NCBI GenBank assembly: GCA_031259095.1
Contig: JAIRLW010000251.1
Coordinates: 1 to 6,876, forward strand
From: Planctomycetaceae bacterium
GTDB lineage: Bacteria > Planctomycetota > Planctomycetia > Pirellulales > Thermoguttaceae
Direction of reading: 5' to 3'
Length of the DNA: 6,876 bases
Position numbers and translations under genes: made by a program. This document shows, piece after piece, positions 1 through 6,613 of the stretch. Below the pieces are notes generated by a model. It ran no database searches and was not told the DNA's origin. It saw only the letters and a program-made list of their open reading frames with translations. The stretch's first letter is position 1. Each line of letters starts with the position of its first letter.

Positions 1-11
1 CTCACAAATTC

Positions 12-47
12 CAAAATAATCAGTTTTTTACGTAACTGCTTATTTTG
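12..47 (-). terminator. Hairpin just downstream of proA, likely terminator
   Basis: Positions 12-25 and 34-47 pair as a 14-bp stem with one mismatch (t20 opposite c39) around an 8-nt loop. The hairpin starts about 10 nt after the proA stop codon on the minus strand. The outer stem is A/T-rich, so a transcript from the right would end in a U-rich 3' half, but no separate run of U follows. It fits a weak, possibly bidirectional, intrinsic terminator. The function is inferred from shape and place only. Confidence 0.5.
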
Positions 48-56
48 TCTTTGTAA

Positions 57-1316
57 CTAATCACGAATTTGACCATCTCCGTAAACGATATATTTGTATG
101 TTGTCAGTTCTTTAATACCACAGGGACCGCGTGCGTGGAACTTGTCTGTGCTAATTCCAATTTCCGCACCCAACCCGAATTGACCGCCGTCATTGAATCG
201 CGTACTCGTATTGACCATGACCGCAGAACTGTCAATCCGCAACGTAAATTCATGAGCCGAATTTAAATCCTTCGTAATAATCGCCTCCGTATGTCCATCA
301 CTGTAACTATTAATATGATCAATCGCCCCCTGAAGTGATTCAACAATTTTAACGGAAATTATAGGTCCATGAAATTCCGTCTTAAAATCAATATCTGTTG
401 CCGGAATTGCTTCGGGAATGAGCGAACATGTTTTCGGGCAACCGCGCAATTCAATATTCCGTTGCAATAACGAACTTGCCAATCGCGGTAACAAGGAATC
501 GGCAACAGCCTGATGAATCACCAACGATTCTGCTGCGTTACAAACTCCCATTCGCCGGCACTTCGAATTGATAAGAACTTTTTCCGCAATATCGGGATCG
601 GCAAACTGATCAATATAAACGTGACAATTACCCGCAAAATGTTTGATAACCGGCATGGCGGCTTCGGCGGTAACACGGCGGATAAGACTTTCGCCGCCGC
701 GCGGAATTGTAACTGTAATCTTGTCCGGCATTTTGAGAAATTCGCCTACGGCGTTACGGTCTGCGGTTTGAACAAGTTGCACCGCGTCTTTCGGCAATCC
801 CGTTTCTTCGGCTGCCTGCGATAAAATGTTCGCCAATGCTTTGTTGGAATGGATTGCTTCTTTACCGCCGCGCAAAATAACCGCGTTACCGCTTTTGATA
901 CAAATAGCCGCAGCATCCGGCGTAACATTGGGGCGTGATTCATAAATGAAAAAAACAACGCCAAGCGGCACACGAACTTTTTGAACTTCAATACCATTCG
1001 GACGAATTGTTGATTCAATAATACTTCCCACCGGATCAGGAAACATCGCTATCTCACGCAACGCCGTAACAATTTCACCGAGCCGTTGGGGATTGAGCAA
1101 AAGCCGATCTATTTCCGACGGAGTCAACCCGAAATCCGGCGCGGCGGCAATATCCTTTTGATTTTCGGACAAGATATATTCGCTTTTCTCTTCAATCAAA
1201 CGGGCAGTACGTTCCAGCCATGCGTTTTTTTGCGATCCGCTAACTCCCGGCATCTGCAGCGACGCCGTTTTCGCACGATTCGCCATGTCAAGACAATATT
1301 CTGAAATATTCATCAT
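57..1316 (-). CDS. proA: Gamma-glutamyl phosphate reductase (glutamate-5-semialdehyde dehydrogenase)
   Basis: This cytosolic enzyme catalyses the second step of proline synthesis, the NADPH-dependent reduction of gamma-glutamyl phosphate to glutamate-5-semialdehyde. The 419-residue product matches the usual ProA length and the aldehyde dehydrogenase fold. Visible motifs are YESRPNVTPDAAA (about 125-137) with the following KSGNAVILRGGKEA, the IPRGGESLI loop (204-212), GVCNAAESL with the catalytic cysteine at about 259, and the C-terminal block STRFNDGGQFGLGAEIG to GPCGIKELTTYKY (371-409). The gene starts with two ATG codons in a row (1316-1311), so the first residue is uncertain by one. No Shine-Dalgarno sequence precedes them; the leader is A/T-rich. 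The cheX-like gene ends 83 bp upstream in the same direction. proB (glutamate 5-kinase), the usual partner, is not in this window. No frameshift or missing key residue is seen. Confidence 0.97.
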   Translation of the reverse strand: MMNISEYCLDMANRAKTASLQMPGVSGSQKNAWLERTARLIEEKSEYILSENQKDIAAAPDFGLTPSEIDRLLLNPQRLGEIVTALREIAMFPDPVGSIIESTIRPNGIEVQKVRVPLGVVFFIYESRPNVTPDAAAICIKSGNAVILRGGKEAIHSNKALANILSQAAEETGLPKDAVQLVQTADRNAVGEFLKMPDKITVTIPRGGESLIRRVTAEAAMPVIKHFAGNCHVYIDQFADPDIAEKVLINSKCRRMGVCNAAESLVIHQAVADSLLPRLASSLLQRNIELRGCPKTCSLIPEAIPATDIDFKTEFHGPIISVKIVESLQGAIDHINSYSDGHTEAIITKDLNSAHEFTLRIDSSAVMVNTSTRFNDGGQFGLGAEIGISTDKFHARGPCGIKELTTYKYIVYGDGQIRD

Positions 1317-1399
1317 TCAATAAAAAAATAAATAATGTTTAATAAATACTTTATTCGATTTCGTGCGAAGTTTTTGGAAATTGTCTTGTGAAAGGATCG

Positions 1400-1933
1400 T
1401 TAAGAAGTTGCCTGAATGAGCGATGTGCTAACCATGAAAACACGATCTTGAATAGACATGGTCTCAGGATCGTCAATCTCAAATGTTATCCCGCAATATT
1501 CAATGCCTTTTGTGTAGGAAATATTGTAATTTGTTCCTAGAATCACCGAAGGAACCGTAATATTGTTAATCATCCATGGCGTGTTGTAGAGTTTCGTTTT
1601 GAGTCCTCCGGCAATAATATTGGTGATCTCGCCCACTCCATCAACCACCTGAGCATTAATCGTTGTGTATTCTTCCATAGAAAGACCGGAAACGGCAAGC
1701 GTTGCCACTCGATTAGGCAGCGTTAACGAAAGAAATCCCGTGCATTTCCCGCTCAAACCAATCATTCCCGTAACCGGCGCGTCCGGCAAATGAATCGGAA
1801 TCTTGGTTATTCCAACAACTCGTATTTTCAAATCGCACATCTGAAGACAACTCTCAACCGAAGTAATAATCGAATTGGTAATTAACGTGTTCACCGTTAA
1901 TCCATGAATTTCAGAAATAGAATCTTGGGACAT
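1400..1933 (-). CDS. CheX-like chemotaxis phosphatase family protein
   Basis: A 177-residue protein that looks like the CheX/CheC/FliY phosphatase family, whose members dephosphorylate CheY-P. The diagnostic feature is an ExxN motif: E102 and N105 in VDGVGEITNIIAGGLKTKL, set in the expected amphipathic helix. There is one such motif, as in CheX, rather than two, as in CheC. Around it are the strand-rich segments typical of the fold: VTGMIGLSGKCTGFLSLTL (54-72) before, and VPSVILGTNYNISY (127-140) and CGITFEID (147-154) after. No signal peptide or membrane segment is visible. No CheY, CheA or receptor gene is in the window, so its partner cannot be named. In many bacteria such single-domain proteins act outside flagellar chemotaxis, so the role here is open. 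The ATG at 1933 follows no Shine-Dalgarno sequence. The 116-bp palindrome lies upstream in its possible leader. Confidence 0.8.
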   Translation of the reverse strand: MSQDSISEIHGLTVNTLITNSIITSVESCLQMCDLKIRVVGITKIPIHLPDAPVTGMIGLSGKCTGFLSLTLPNRVATLAVSGLSMEEYTTINAQVVDGVGEITNIIAGGLKTKLYNTPWMINNITVPSVILGTNYNISYTKGIEYCGITFEIDDPETMSIQDRVFMVSTSLIQATS

Positions 1934-2005
1934 GATCGTTAAAAATAATGGTTAATGTTGAATATTGGGTAAAAAAATGGAGCGGATTCTCAAAAGTGAT
2001 TTCAT

Positions 2006-2121
2006 TTAAGGGAACTTCTAAAAACTTATTTCTTGACCGACTAAAATCGACCGAAATCGGCTAAAATCGATTTTAGTCGATTTCGGTCGATCAAAAAATG
2101 AGTTTTTAGAAATGGACTTAA
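2006..2121. repeat. 116-bp near-perfect palindromic element made of 10-bp units
   Basis: Positions 2016-2068 and 2069-2111 are inverted copies: 39 of 43 aligned bases match, and the left arm has one extra 10-nt block (2041-2050). Weaker pairing continues outward to TTAAG (2006-2010) and CTTAA (2117-2121). The core 2038-2090 is built of 10-bp units each opening with CGA or CGG (at 2038, 2048, 2058, 2068, 2078 and 2088), with bodies CTAAAAT, CCGAAAT, CTAAAAT and their inverted forms. The extra block equals one such unit. The element ends 9 bp past the stop of the hlyD-like gene and precedes the cheX-like gene, so RNA from either strand could form a very long hairpin. It may be a miniature mobile element (TTAA at both tips), a strong terminator, or a chromosomal binding site. 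The structure is certain, the function is not. Confidence 0.85.
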
Positions 2122-2130
2122 GTTTGTGGA

Positions 2131-3423
2131 TTATTTTCCGACTCTGTTTTTTTGTTTGATGATTTTATGACCGGTTACCGATGGGAGATTTTCGAGTAGT
2201 TTTGGGGCGATTTCTTCGATTTTGATTTTTTGTTCGGGGATGAGACGTTCGGCGCCTTCGATCACGGTTTTGGCTCCCGCAACAAGCAGTTTTCGACCTT
2301 CTTCCGTTTCCGGCTCCACCCCATACGTGTTAATACCTTCCGCTGTGATTATCACAGGAATTGGTTTGGCAATCAAAAGTTCGGGATCATCATTGGGGGA
2401 TTCGGGATTATTGCTTTTGGGTGAAGGCTTCACAGCAACCCAAACAGTTGAACCGTCAGGTTTTATCAACACCGCATCTTTAGACACAACAATTTCTTCT
2501 TTGGGATCGGTTATGGAGACTAAGGCGGTTGCACTCATTCCGACTTTTAACTCTCCATTGTGGTCATCCAGCCGGACGATCACCGGAAAACTGCGAGGCG
2601 ACATCAGATCGTAAGGCACGATAGTGCGAACCTTGCCAACCACTTTGATACCCAGTTTATCAATAATAATCGGCATCTCATCACCGATTTTGATATGATC
2701 GATGTATTCTTCGGCAACGGCGACACGAGCATCAATAAAACCAAGCGAAACAATTTCAGCAATGACCGTTCCTGGTGTGAGAAGTTCTCCGAGTCCGGTT
2801 TCACGCCGGATAACATAGCCGTCGAATGGGGCAAGAATGGTGGTTCGTTTGAGTTTTTCTTTTGCTTCTTTGTTGGCGATATTGGCTTTTTCAAGATTTT
2901 GCCTGAATTGTTCGACGAGAGTTCGTTGGTTATTGAGTTCGCTTTCCGAAACCGCACGGCTCACCGCTAACGATTCAATACGTTCCAATTCGGAGAGTTG
3001 AAAGGCGTATTGTTTTTCGAGGATTTTGATTTCGGCTTCGGTTTGGGCAATCGTTAATTCGAGCCAGGTTTTGTCGATTTGGGCGATTAACGTTTCTCCG
3101 CCTTTGACTTTTTGTCCGACTTCAATCGGCAACGCCACAACGAGACCGGAAACTTCTGTGGAAATTCGGGCGAGTTGTACTTCGAGCAATTTTCCGTAAA
3201 AGGGTCGGATCGTGTTGATCAATTCTTTTCGGGCGTTATCGACACGGACAAGACTTGGGGGACGACCTGCCGGTTTTTTTTCCAGTTCGTTTAGGTTGCC
3301 GACTTTGGGCTGCGGCTGGTAAAACGCAAAAACATAATAACCAACCGATCCCGCTCCAATCAAAAAGCATGTCATGGCAACAGAAAACAGTAAAACAATA
3401 GATCGATGTGTTAATGTGGACAT
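2131..3423 (-). CDS. HlyD-family periplasmic adaptor (membrane fusion) protein
   Basis: A 430-residue adaptor of the HlyD/AcrA type, which links an inner-membrane transporter to an outer-membrane channel or acts at the cell envelope. In order: a hydrophobic N-terminal anchor or uncleaved signal (about 8-35); the first lipoyl half with EVSGLVVALPIEVGQKVKGG (90-109); a charged alpha-helical hairpin (about 118-192); the second lipoyl half with APFDGYVIRRETGLGELLTPG (198-218); a beta-barrel (about 228-315); and a membrane-proximal C-terminal domain. That domain is interrupted by a Pro/Asn/Ser-rich stretch (343-357), probably a loop, and the protein ends in a basic tail. I chose the ATG at 3423; a TTG three codons upstream keeps the frame but lacks support. 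No Shine-Dalgarno sequence is visible. The transporter partner (RND pump or ABC permease and ATPase) is not adjacent in this window, so the substrate is unknown. A sigma70-like promoter lies about 60 bp upstream. Confidence 0.9.
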   Translation of the reverse strand: MSTLTHRSIVLLFSVAMTCFLIGAGSVGYYVFAFYQPQPKVGNLNELEKKPAGRPPSLVRVDNARKELINTIRPFYGKLLEVQLARISTEVSGLVVALPIEVGQKVKGGETLIAQIDKTWLELTIAQTEAEIKILEKQYAFQLSELERIESLAVSRAVSESELNNQRTLVEQFRQNLEKANIANKEAKEKLKRTTILAPFDGYVIRRETGLGELLTPGTVIAEIVSLGFIDARVAVAEEYIDHIKIGDEMPIIIDKLGIKVVGKVRTIVPYDLMSPRSFPVIVRLDDHNGELKVGMSATALVSITDPKEEIVVSKDAVLIKPDGSTVWVAVKPSPKSNNPESPNDDPELLIAKPIPVIITAEGINTYGVEPETEEGRKLLVAGAKTVIEGAERLIPEQKIKIEEIAPKLLENLPSVTGHKIIKQKNRVGK

Positions 3424-3485
3424 AGTTGTCAAGGAAACAGAAAGAGAATAATCAGGTGTGATTCAGACCATCACCAATTTCATAA

Positions 3486-3514
3486 ATTATACTAAATTCA
3501 TTTTCCCCTGACAA
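3486..3514 (-). promoter_or_regulatory. Sigma70-like promoter of the HlyD-family gene
   Basis: Read on the minus strand there is TTGTCA (3514-3509), a 17-bp spacer and TATAAT (3491-3486). These match the bacterial housekeeping consensus at 5 of 6 and 6 of 6 positions with ideal spacing. Transcription would start near 3479, giving a leader of about 56 nt before the ATG at 3423. The -35 box overlaps the outer end of the inverted repeat 3513-3631 by two bases. Confidence 0.6.
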
Positions 3515-3631
3515 GAGGCAGAGGTAGTTGAGAGTGGAGAGTGGAGAGTTTTTCTGCCAAGATGTCCTCATGTCGTCCATAACGGGATGGAAAAGTTATC
3601 CACTATCCACTATCCACTATTCCTGCCTCTT
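3513..3631. repeat. Imperfect inverted repeat with heptamer tandem repeats between divergent promoters
   Basis: The left arm 3513-3554 and right arm 3590-3631 are inverted copies with 33 of 42 bases matching, separated by a 35-bp spacer. Each arm holds three tandem 7-bp units: GAGAGTG-type from 3530 to 3550 on the left and TATCCAC from 3598 to 3618 on the right. The two unit sequences differ by one base when read on the same strand. The outer ends share AAGAGGCAG. The element lies between the promoter of the HlyD-family gene and the extended -10 promoter in front of dhaK. It could be a small mobile or palindromic repeat, or a shared regulatory region. I cannot tell which from one copy. Confidence 0.75.
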
Positions 3632-3648
3632 CCTTTTGGGAACCAATC

Positions 3649-3657
3649 TGGTATAAT
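3649..3657 (+). promoter_or_regulatory. Extended -10 promoter for dhaK
   Basis: TGGTATAAT at 3649-3657 is a perfect extended -10 element (TG, one base, TATAAT). No good -35 box is seen at 16-18 bp upstream, which is usual for extended -10 promoters. Transcription would start near 3664, about 109 nt ahead of the chosen dhaK start. This site also argues that the long in-frame extension starting at 3587 is not translated from this promoter. Confidence 0.5.
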
Positions 3658-3759
3658 GTTGTTTCATGTTGAAGTTTTTACTTTTGGCAGCCTTGTTTTG
3701 GTTGCCGATGTTTGGTCGCCGGAACGTCAAACGGTTGCCGATTTAACAACCCCAAAAAT

Positions 3760-3763
3760 GGAG
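3760..3763 (+). promoter_or_regulatory. Ribosome binding site deciding the dhaK start
   Basis: GGAG at 3760-3763 stands 9 nt before the ATG at 3773. It is the only clear Shine-Dalgarno-like sequence in front of a gene in this window. It supports the ATG at 3773 over the in-frame ATGs at 3587, 3656 and 3758. Confidence 0.5.
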
Positions 3764-3772
3764 ATTACTCTC

Positions 3773-4777
3773 ATGGTGATGAAAAAGTTTCTCAACAAGC
3801 CCGAAGATATTACCAAAGAACTTCTGGAAGGCTTCACCCTCGCCTACCATCGACAAGTTAAACTTGTCTCGGAAAAAATTGTTGTCCGATCAAAACCAAA
3901 AGAAAAAGACAAAGTCGCCGTAATCACGTTAGGCGGTTCCGGTCATGAACCGGCATTGATTGGTTTTGTCGGCGACGGAATGCTCGACGCCGCAGTGGTT
4001 GGCGATATTTTCGCCGCTCCGGGCGCACCAAAAGTTTTGGAAGCGTTGCGGTTGTTCAAGGATCATCCCGCAATCGTTCTCGTTGTTCTCAATCACGCCG
4101 GAGACGTCATGAACAGCAATTTGGCTTACAACATGGCGGTCAAAGAAGGAATTAATGTCAGGAAAATCCTCACCGCCGAAGATATTGCTCCGGGGCTCGA
4201 CGCTCCAACCGAAGAACGTCGCGGACTGGGCGGTTGTATTCCGTTGTTCAAAATTGCCGGCGCCGCCGCCGAAGCAGGACTCAATATCGATGAAGTTCTC
4301 AGTGTCGCGGAACGTTTCAACCAGTCAATGGCAACGCTTGCCGTGACCATGAAAACCGCAACCCATCCGCAATCCGGTCAATATATTTCCGAACTGCCCG
4401 ACGATATGATGGAAATCGGAATGGGACAACACGGCGAAGGCGGAGGAACCGGTCCACAAAAAATTCTCACCGCCGACGAAACCGCCGAAATTATGGTCAA
4501 AAAACTGATCGCCGCTGTCAAACTTCAAAGCGGCGACAAAGCAACCTTAATTATTAACGGTTCCGGTGCAACAACCCTCATGGAACAATTTATTGTGTTC
4601 CGCAAAGCCCATCAGGTTTTGTCGCAACTCGGTGTTCGACTGATTGATGGCCGTTGCGGTGAACTACTCACTGTTCAGGAAGCCGCCGGTTTTCAAATGT
4701 TCCTCGCAAAATTCGACGAACAAACCCTATGCTATTATAACGCAACCTGTTACACTCCCTATTGGGCAACACGGTAA
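3773..4777 (+). CDS. dhaK: Dihydroxyacetone kinase, DhaK-type substrate-binding subunit
   Basis: From the ATG at 3773 the product is 334 residues, close to E. coli DhaK (356). The family binds dihydroxyacetone covalently through a histidine and phosphorylates it with help from DhaL, which carries ADP/ATP. The key residues are present: GGSGHEP with His58, HAGDVMN with Asp111, and GQHGEGG with the covalent-binding His220. These line up with E. coli His56, Asp109 and His218, an offset of two. RRGLGG and the helix GAAAEAG (163-169) also fit the family. The frame stays open back to 3587, but that extension holds a promoter and repeat DNA and has no DhaK similarity. Neither DhaL nor a PTS-linked DhaM is next to it; the following gene is a homoserine dehydrogenase after 248 bp. 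The true substrate could be another ketose or aldose, as several DhaK relatives act on C4 sugars. Confidence 0.92.
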   Translation: MVMKKFLNKPEDITKELLEGFTLAYHRQVKLVSEKIVVRSKPKEKDKVAVITLGGSGHEPALIGFVGDGMLDAAVVGDIFAAPGAPKVLEALRLFKDHPAIVLVVLNHAGDVMNSNLAYNMAVKEGINVRKILTAEDIAPGLDAPTEERRGLGGCIPLFKIAGAAAEAGLNIDEVLSVAERFNQSMATLAVTMKTATHPQSGQYISELPDDMMEIGMGQHGEGGGTGPQKILTADETAEIMVKKLIAAVKLQSGDKATLIINGSGATTLMEQFIVFRKAHQVLSQLGVRLIDGRCGELLTVQEAAGFQMFLAKFDEQTLCYYNATCYTPYWATR

Positions 4778-4832
4778 TTAAATCGGGAACCGCTAAAAAT
4801 TCGTTTTTAATCACAGAATGATTTGTTCCTGA

Positions 4833-4887
4833 CGTCTCTAAAGTCCCTCCTGTCCCTAAAATTTGAGGCTAAGGGACGATAAAGACG
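4833..4887 (+). terminator. Hairpin between dhaK and hom
   Basis: Positions 4833-4848 and 4872-4887 are inverted copies with 13 of 16 bases matching around a 23-nt loop. The GTCCCT/AGGGAC pairing next to the loop is perfect. The loop holds a second GTCCCT (4852-4857) that could pair with the same AGGGAC, so two alternative hairpins are possible. A further A/T-only hairpin with a TTCG loop lies upstream at 4794-4809, and a 7-bp palindrome at 4889-4904. No run of T follows the main stem, so it is not a classical intrinsic terminator. It may separate the dhaK and hom transcripts or act in the hom leader. Confidence 0.35.
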
Positions 4888-4930
4888 AATGATTTTTAAA
4901 TCATGAATCAAAGGCAACCCAATGCGAAAA

Positions 4931-4960
4931 ATTACCGACCTAATGTGAATATTGCCGACC
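4931..4960 (+). promoter_or_regulatory. 20-bp-spaced direct repeat upstream of hom
   Basis: ATTACCGACC (4931-4940) and ATTGCCGACC (4951-4960) are direct copies with 9 of 10 bases matching, set exactly 20 bp apart, about two helical turns. They lie 66-95 bp before the chosen hom start. This spacing suits two protein molecules bound on one DNA face, but no named regulator site is recognised, and chance is possible. Confidence 0.25.
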
Positions 4961-5025
4961 TTTGTTGCGATTGGATTCCTGATTTGTTCCTATTCATCAG
5001 AAGTGTTTGTTTCAAATTAGTTTTT

Positions 5026-6327
5026 ATGGAAAAGATTAAAATTGCCTTGTTTGGTTTCGGAACAATCGGAACCGGTGTTGCCAAAATTCTCTTTAATCAC
5101 GCCGACCGCGTTGCTCAGGCAACAGGTCAAACGGTAGAGCTTGCCCGAATTTGCGATAAAGATATTACGACACGGCGTGATATTGAATTGCCGTCGGGCG
5201 TTCTTTGTTCCAACCTCGAATCTGTTTTCTCCGATCCTGAAATTAAAATCGGAATCGAATTGATTGGCGGTTTGGAACCGGCACGAACTTTTGTTTTACG
5301 TTTGCTGGAACACGGTAAAGACGTCGTTACGGCAAACAAAGCCCTGATTGCCCAACATGGCAATGAATTGTTTGCCGCCGCACGCCAATTTGGTCGAACC
5401 ATTGCGTTTGAAGCGGCGGTTTGCGGTGGTATTCCGATCCTGTCTGCACTCTCAACCGCATTGCAGGCAAACACGCTTCAATCCATTAACGCCATCGTCA
5501 ATGGAACAAGCAATTACATTCTTTCCCAAATGGAAGGCGGTAAAACGTCTTATCGTGACGCTGTATTGCAGGCTCAACAACTAGGTTATGCCGAAGCGAA
5601 TCCGGCAATGGATGTGGACGGAACCGACGCCGTGCAGAAACTAACCATTCTTGCTCAACTCGGTTTTGACGCCGACGTCGCATGGCAAAGTGTTCCGCGT
5701 ATGGGCATTGAATCTATTGAGTCTATTGATTTTCGTTATGCCAAAGAACTTGGTTATCGGATTAAACTGTTAGCGGTTGCGGAACGCAGTAGCGAAGGGT
5801 TGGAGTTGCACGTTTCGCCGACACTGGTCAAAGCCGATAATCCGCTTGCGGGAGTGCGCGACGCATTCAATGCCGTAAAAGTTGTAGGCGATTCGGTCGG
5901 CTCCGTCTTCTTTCAAGGACTAGGCGCAGGACAATTACCAACCGCTTCCGCTATTGTCGGCGATGTTATCGATACAATTCTTGGTCGAACGGCAATTACT
6001 TTCCGTACTCTCAATTTATGGAATTCCGACAAACCGTCTATTGCGATTAAGAGTCCCAATGAATTTTTCGGCAAATCCTATCTTCGGTTTAGTGTTCAAG
6101 ATCAACCTGGGGTAATGCATGAAATTTCCGGTGTTCTCGGCAATTGGGGCATTTCGATTGCTTCCATGATTCAACATGAACCGGAAAATAAAACAGATAA
6201 CAAATCTGCCGTTTTAATCCTAACTACTCACGAAGCACGTGAAGGCGATCTTCTCGAAGCAATCAACCAACTCGAACAACTCCACACCGTTCACGGTAAC
6301 GTTGTACGGTTGCGCGTGCAAAATTAA
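5026..6327 (+). CDS. hom: Homoserine dehydrogenase with C-terminal ACT domain
   Basis: This enzyme reduces aspartate-4-semialdehyde to homoserine with NAD(P)H, the branch point to threonine, isoleucine and methionine. From the ATG at 5026 it has 433 residues, the normal length for the monofunctional form. The Rossmann nucleotide-binding loop GFGTIG is at 10-15, VTANKAL at 101-107 carries Lys105, and NGTSNYIL (159-166) is conserved. EANPAMDVDGTDAVQK (190-205) carries Glu190, Asp201 and Lys205, which match yeast Glu208, Asp219 and Lys223 in spacing. The ACT domain spans about 352-430 (YLRFSVQDQPGVMHEISGVL at its start) and usually gives threonine feedback. The frame is open back to 4903, but the added 41 residues are unlike the family, and the protein begins naturally at MEKIKIALFGFG. 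No Shine-Dalgarno sequence is visible, and no thrB, thrC or aspartokinase gene is adjacent. Confidence 0.96.
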   Translation: MEKIKIALFGFGTIGTGVAKILFNHADRVAQATGQTVELARICDKDITTRRDIELPSGVLCSNLESVFSDPEIKIGIELIGGLEPARTFVLRLLEHGKDVVTANKALIAQHGNELFAAARQFGRTIAFEAAVCGGIPILSALSTALQANTLQSINAIVNGTSNYILSQMEGGKTSYRDAVLQAQQLGYAEANPAMDVDGTDAVQKLTILAQLGFDADVAWQSVPRMGIESIESIDFRYAKELGYRIKLLAVAERSSEGLELHVSPTLVKADNPLAGVRDAFNAVKVVGDSVGSVFFQGLGAGQLPTASAIVGDVIDTILGRTAITFRTLNLWNSDKPSIAIKSPNEFFGKSYLRFSVQDQPGVMHEISGVLGNWGISIASMIQHEPENKTDNKSAVLILTTHEAREGDLLEAINQLEQLHTVHGNVVRLRVQN

Positions 6328-6338
6328 ACGGATAAAAC

Positions 6339-6360
6339 AAATAATGGTAATTGATTATTT
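6339..6360 (+). terminator. Weak A/T hairpin after hom
   Basis: AAATAAT (6339-6345) and ATTATTT (6354-6360) form a perfect 7-bp stem with an 8-nt loop, 11 nt after the hom stop codon. The stem has no G-C pair, so termination would be weak. The stronger palindromes starting at 6413 may do more to stop transcription. Confidence 0.3.
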
Positions 6361-6412
6361 CTATACTTGTAATCTATCAGCGGAATATTTTATTTGAGGT
6401 TAAAAAAGTATT

Positions 6413-6593
6413 CGCCCTGAAAGGGCGGTCAGATTATAGCCTACCCCAACGGGGTAGGGTTAAGTTCCCCCCGTCAATCCAACGCCCTGAAAGGGCAACA
6501 GGAAAATAATTAAATGACGAACCGTTTATAATCTTGACACCCTTTCAGGGCTTCGGTTGGTGATGGTCCTTGAACCTACCCCGTTGGGGTAGG
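6413..6593. repeat. Cluster of five REP-like palindromes of two types
   Basis: Type A, GCCCTGAAAGGGC, is a 5-bp stem with a GAA loop. It occurs at 6414-6426 and 6484-6496 forward, and at 6539-6551 inverted with one base changed. Type B, CCTACCCCAACGGGGTAGG, is an 8-bp stem with an AAC loop. It occurs at 6440-6458 forward and as an exact inverted copy at 6575-6593. The order is A, B, A, then A and B inverted, so the cluster as a whole is an inverted pair of A-B modules with an extra A. This is the layout of REP/BIME elements, which are spread by TnpA-REP (Y1) transposases in other bacteria. No such transposase gene is in the window, so the link is inferred from structure. Confidence 0.8.
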
Positions 6594-6613
6594 CTACCTG
6601 ACACGGGGTTGTT

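Noticed and set aside
2560..2970. 136-codon plus-strand open frame inside the HlyD-family gene
   Set aside because: It is a shadow of the real gene on the opposite strand, with low-complexity Phe/Asn-rich sequence and no recognisable domain.
3424..3432. TTG start three codons upstream of the HlyD-family ATG
   Set aside because: There is no Shine-Dalgarno sequence, a rare start codon and no gain in family similarity; the ATG at 3423 is simpler.
3587..3772. In-frame N-terminal extension of dhaK (62 residues)
   Set aside because: It contains the right half of an inverted repeat and an extended -10 promoter, shows no DhaK similarity, and a GGAG site supports the ATG at 3773.
4923..4949. Short leader peptide (8 codons from ATG 4923) as a threonine attenuator
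   Set aside because: It has only one Thr and one Ile codon, no ribosome binding site and no terminator/antiterminator pair right after it.
4903..5025. In-frame N-terminal extension of homoserine dehydrogenase (41 residues)
   Set aside because: The family begins a few residues before the GFGTIG loop, as from the ATG at 5026. The extension is unlike any targeting sequence I would expect and overlaps the direct repeats.
5127..5474. 115-codon minus-strand open frame inside hom
   Set aside because: It is antisense to the conserved core of homoserine dehydrogenase, and its sequence has no family features.
6413..6593. Possible CRISPR array
   Set aside because: The repeats are 13 and 19 bp palindromes of two kinds in both orientations with irregular spacing, and no cas gene is present.
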